Origin: Lingula anatina
Taxonomy: Eukaryota > Brachiopoda > Lingulata > Lingulida > Lingulidae
DNA: 51,097 nucleotides
Reading direction: 5' to 3'
NCBI RefSeq assembly: GCF_001039355.2
Contig: NW_019775450.1
Coordinates: 225,641 to 276,737, forward strand
In this document: positions 47,355-51,097 of the stretch, in pieces
Layout: each line of letters starts with the position of its first letter
Position numbering within the stretch: position 1 is the first letter of the stretch
The notes under the pieces: model-generated
Database searches by the model: none
What the model was told of the DNA's origin: nothing
What the model saw: only the letters and a program-made list of their open reading frames with translations
Made by a program: the position numbers and the translations under genes

Positions 47355-47670
47355 TACTAAGTATGGTTATCATGGCCACAAGCCTGATGAAATGTTTTAG
47401 TGTTAATTACACCCTATGAGCTCAATTAAAAAAGTATTTAAATGCCAGTATTAATACTTGGAATTTGTAGTATTGACAGGGTATGTATTTTGGTATTTCA
47501 TTGTTTAATTTATATACTGGTACATTCATTCACATGTGTTATGATTTGCATAATTTCCAAAAATGTGCATGCCTTTTGTGTCCTTTTATCACTGGCAGAT
47601 ATGTATGGCATTTGCCCATTACCTTTTTTACTGAAAGTTGTTCTTGCAAATGTCTATCTTTGGAGTCAGT

Positions 47671-47753
<83 letters not shown>

Positions 47754-47776
47754 NTTTCCTGGTTTTATGAAAAAGG

Positions 47777-47849
<73 letters not shown>

Positions 47850-49359
47850 TACTATGGTACATAATTGTGTTCTCATAGGAAATTTATGTGAAAAGGGTAT
47901 AAGTTCAGAAGCAATTATTTGTCATTTGTGCCATGATCAATGTTATTTTGGAGAAAAGATTATTTGCTTTCAGTTAAGTTGAAAGATATTCCCATTGGCT
48001 GACATGTCGGGGAAACTTACTGAACTGACTTTTGTTATTCTGCTATGCAAATTTAATGGAAATACCAAAGACTTGTAAAAAATGTCATAAGTAATTAACA
48101 AGTTTGAAATTGAATGAAAGTCATCTTATGTAATTAGCATTTATATTTATTGCTACAAACTGTAAATATATGATCAAAGGGTAAAACACAATATAGCATA
48201 TCCTGTTGTAAAAGAGTGCTATTCAGTGTAAAAAATGCTCCATCAACTCTCCAAAGAGTTGTGACAAAACTATGCAAAATGCCATATGAAGGTTTAAAAC
48301 TTTTCTTAGAAATATATATTTTCTAAAAATGATGTTGATTTGCTCAAAAATTTAACACCTGTATAAAATGCGTGTACTGGTAGATGTGAATAACTTGCAT
48401 TGAATAGTGCAGAAATACTTTCAATTTATCACCATCTGTTGAATATAATACTTCTTCATTTTGCTAAAAGCATTTTTTGTGATAATATTAAATAACAGTA
48501 ATGTATTTTACAATTACTTTTTAAATTGGTTAAACTGTTGATGAATTTTCACTAATATTTTTTAAAGTGAAGAATAAATTTTGGTTGAAATATGATACAC
48601 CATTTTGTGTCATTGCTGTTTTATTTAAAATAACTCATTGAAGAGAAAACATCTTTTCAAAATCGCCAATGGAAGAACTGCCAGCAGATAATATTGATAA
48701 AAGTTGTAGAATAGACTAAAAAAAAAGGCTTGTTGCCTTATAACACTAATACGTTAGCAGTGCTAATAGTTTTAGAGTGTGTTAGTTGAGCCAACTCTTC
48801 CTTGTCAGGAGGAACGAAAACATTACTTATCAAACAATCATGCAGAAATAAACACTCGCGAGTGAGTAAGTTATGAATTACGTTACATTAATATCCTTTA
48901 ATCGTTTTTAAAGCTAAGAAAAGTTAATTACACTGAAGGACAGCCGAATTTCATGTCAGTTATACCAAGTTACCCTTATGTATATGGTTTGAATATCGTG
49001 CTTTTTTCATAGTGGACGGAGTATCTCCGTCTCGACTGCTCTCGACTCGAGAGTTTAAAAATATTACCTTACGTTGTATTTTATTCCAGAATTTATTGAA
49101 GTAACAATTAAGGTTTACCACGCAGCCTTTCATGTATGCATCCTTGTATTCTATCTTAATTCTTTGCAGCTTGGTGTATGGGACTACAGTACATGTACAC
49201 GTACTTGAATGATTGTGATCGCTGTGACGGCTGAAAATTTGTTTAAATATTTACCATTTCTCTGTCTTATGTCTGTAGTTGCAGGAAGCAAGGAAGTTAC
49301 TAAAAGGAGAAATTGAAAAAGAACAAGAACAACAGGAGAGTGTTCAAATAATTTTTTAA
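47355..49359. other. 3' untranslated region and MIPEP promoter
   Basis: The left 1.2 kb is probably the 3' untranslated region of the uncharacterised gene, up to the AATAAA at 48573. The rest, to 49359, should hold the promoter and 5' leader of the MIPEP gene. No other coding exon was recognised. Confidence 0.55.
47672..47845. repeat. Two (TA)n tracts with an N between
   Basis: A TA tract (47672-47751), the N at 47754, a short unique piece, then a second TA tract (47778-47845). They lie in the probable 3' untranslated region of the uncharacterised gene. The N may hide a collapsed or unresolved repeat length. Confidence 0.9.
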
Positions 49360-49696
49360 ATGTCACAAAAAATGACTTCAAAATTGTGGAATGGATCATT
49401 AGGCAGGTTAAAACTCCAACGTAAAAGGCAGAGTGTTCAAGTACTCTCTACGTGGTCTTCCTTACACCACCGTTGCCTCTCTGTTTCCACGCCTAGACAG
49501 CAGGGCCATCTTTACAGATACAGAGACAGTAAAGTGAAGCCTGTTTTCAGCCATGCAGGAGAGTTTCGGACAACTTCTTATCATTTACAAACAAGAAATG
49601 TCACAACATGGTCCCCGCTTGCTTCTGTCTTCAACAGCCAGCCTGTAGAGAAATTTAGGTTTGACTTTATTAATCAGGTAAGTAATAGTTATAGCA

Positions 49697-49744
<48 letters not shown>

Positions 49745-50666
49745 AATTTTTTTGTAACTTCTAAAATTCAGAATGTGAATTTATTTAGTAACTACTTTAT
49801 ATAGTTTATACATTACAGATTCACAGTATGTAAGAGAAACAAATGAGTTTATCATCCTCTGCATGACAGATATGCATACTAGTACCAACAAAGAAGTGAA
49901 TTCAAGTTTTTGGGTGAAAATCTTGTGACCTCAAACCACCTCAATATTGATGCTAAAACACTGCTTTAATGACATATTTTACTGGCTTTTAGCATATCAG
50001 CCCTTAGAAAAATGAAAAGTTTGCAGTAATATTGCTGCAAATTTGCTTCAAATTCACTGCAAATTTGAAGCAGGCCTGATATTTTGCATAGGGAAGTTCA
50101 ATACTTTTAAAAAGCTTATTAAATTTCAGGGATTGTTCTGCATCCCAGGCCTCACTGAGCCTAAAAGCTTCCACATGCTATATGAAGATGCAGAAAACAT
50201 CACAGATGAACTTGTGGCCGAGGCCGTCAGTGACAAGAGAAGCAGAAAAATGGTGGAGGTCCTGGATGACATGTCCGACGTGCTGTGCAGAGTTGCTGAT
50301 ATGGTAATGGTTTTTGATGTTTGAAGGCGCATTTACATTGAACATAATGATTTTTGGTTTCTGAACACGCGCTAACAGAACATGATGGTTTTTGATGTCT
50401 CAAGGAGCAGTTACATTGAACATAATGGAACATAGTTTGACACTTTTTGGTTTGAAACATCATTATTGTAAAAAAAAAAGTTCAACCAAATTTTGTAAGC
50501 TGAGCTTGTGTTGCTGGTACTGACACCAATCAATTCTAAAGAAAGCAATTTAATTGCTTTATTTTATTTTTTTTCAGGCAGAATTTGTCCGTGTTGCCCA
50601 TCCAGACATGAACTATTCCACTGCTGCAGAAGAAGCTTGCCTTGGTGTGAATTATCTGGTGGAAAA
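49360..50666 (+). CDS. MIPEP: Mitochondrial intermediate peptidase, N-terminal exons (partial)
   Basis: Three exons (49360-49677, 50130-50303, 50578-50666) encode the first 193 residues; the gene runs off the right end. MIPEP is an M3-family zinc oligopeptidase of the mitochondrial matrix that removes an octapeptide from imported precursors after the main processing peptidase. Support: WSPLASVFN near residue 87, a GLFCIPGL segment at the start of exon 2, SDVLCRVADM at its end and AHPDMNYSTAAEEAC in exon 3 match the N-terminal domain of animal MIPEP as I recall it. The first 45 or so residues are rich in Arg, Lys and Ser and lack acidic residues, as expected of a mitochondrial presequence. The start is fixed by an in-frame TAA at 49357-49359. 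The HExxH site lies in later exons, outside the window. The donors are gtaagt, gtaatg and gtaagc. Confidence 0.88.
49698..49742. repeat. (ATT)n microsatellite
   Basis: About fifteen ATT units just inside MIPEP intron 1, 20 bases after the donor. Confidence 0.95.
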
Positions 50667-50779
50667 GTAAGCTCTATTATCAAAGTTACATATAAAGTAA
50701 TCAATACAAGTAGTGTTTACAGTGGTTATTACTGTTAAGTATACTACAAAATAAAATGTGAATAAGACATACAGTACTG

Positions 50780-51097
50780 AGACAAATGTATGTGTCAGTA
50801 TGTGCATGTGAGTTTTTATGTGTTTGTATATTTGTTTTCAGAGAGAGTATGTGTGTGAATGTTTGTGTAATGTTATCGCTAAGAGAATATAAGTATATGT
50901 GTACATGTGTGTTTATACATTTGTTTGTATTTGTGTCTATGTATGTATGTATGTGTGCCAAAAATGCTTGTTTACCTGAGGTATGTAAGTCATGAGTTGT
51001 TCATATGTGTGTTTGTATTTGTTTGTGTTTATGTATGTGTGCATGAGAGAGTGGGTGAGAGAGAGAGAGTGAGAGATAGAGAGAGAGAGTGTGTGTG
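50780..51097. repeat. TG- and GA-rich low-complexity tract
   Basis: Irregular TG-rich sequence with 'tatgtatg' and 'gagagaga' stretches, in the MIPEP intron after exon 3. The open frames here have no protein-like features. Confidence 0.85.

Noticed and set aside
1-51097. tRNA, rRNA genes, CRISPR arrays, bacterial operons
   Set aside because: I saw no cloverleaf with A and B boxes, no rRNA-like sequence, and no spaced direct-repeat array; the DNA is clearly spliced eukaryotic sequence.

Overview
This window is eukaryotic nuclear DNA. Genes are split into short exons with GT..AG introns, the DNA is AT-rich and full of microsatellites and short inverted-repeat transposons, and an interstitial TTAGGG tract is present. 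Recurrent words such as 'taggcctac' and 'tacatgta', the animal gene families and the intron sizes suggest a marine invertebrate. My guess is a non-vertebrate deuterostome such as a hemichordate, echinoderm or amphioxus, but the sequence does not settle this. All exon models were built by hand from open frames, splice signals and intron phases. I ran no alignment or database search; family names come from recognised motifs.

Layout. 2141-5112 (-): a classical short-chain dehydrogenase of the DHRS11 type, last exon not found. 5113-8425: intergenic DNA with transposon copies. 8426-16249 (+) and 20803-24335 (+): two tandem paralogues encoding small proteins with an N-terminal four-cysteine zinc ribbon followed by an MS4A/CD20-like four-helix membrane domain. 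26370-35896 (-): a large gene, about 959 residues in a single-copy model, joining a CXorf38-like region that carries an R-N-x3-H motif (the HEPN ribonuclease signature) to a coiled coil and up to seven double-stranded-RNA-binding-like repeats. 37954-47354 (+): an 11-exon gene for an unrecognised, mostly disordered protein of about 767 residues. 49360-end (+): the first three coding exons of mitochondrial intermediate peptidase (MIPEP), cut by the window end.

The strongest candidate for an undescribed system is the HEPN plus dsRNA-binding gene: a possible dsRNA-controlled ribonuclease. The second is the zinc-ribbon/MS4A-like pair. The genes do not form one pathway.

The assembly needs care. 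Six single N characters and one 23-base N run mark joins. At three of the single Ns the flanking sequence is duplicated (8924-10324 with 10326-11772; 18474-18540 with 18542-18608; 28383-30271 with 30273-32161), which looks like unmerged overlaps or alleles rather than real tandem duplication. The third case repeats exons of the HEPN/dsRBD gene. At least seven inverted-repeat element families of MITE type are scattered through the introns and spacers.
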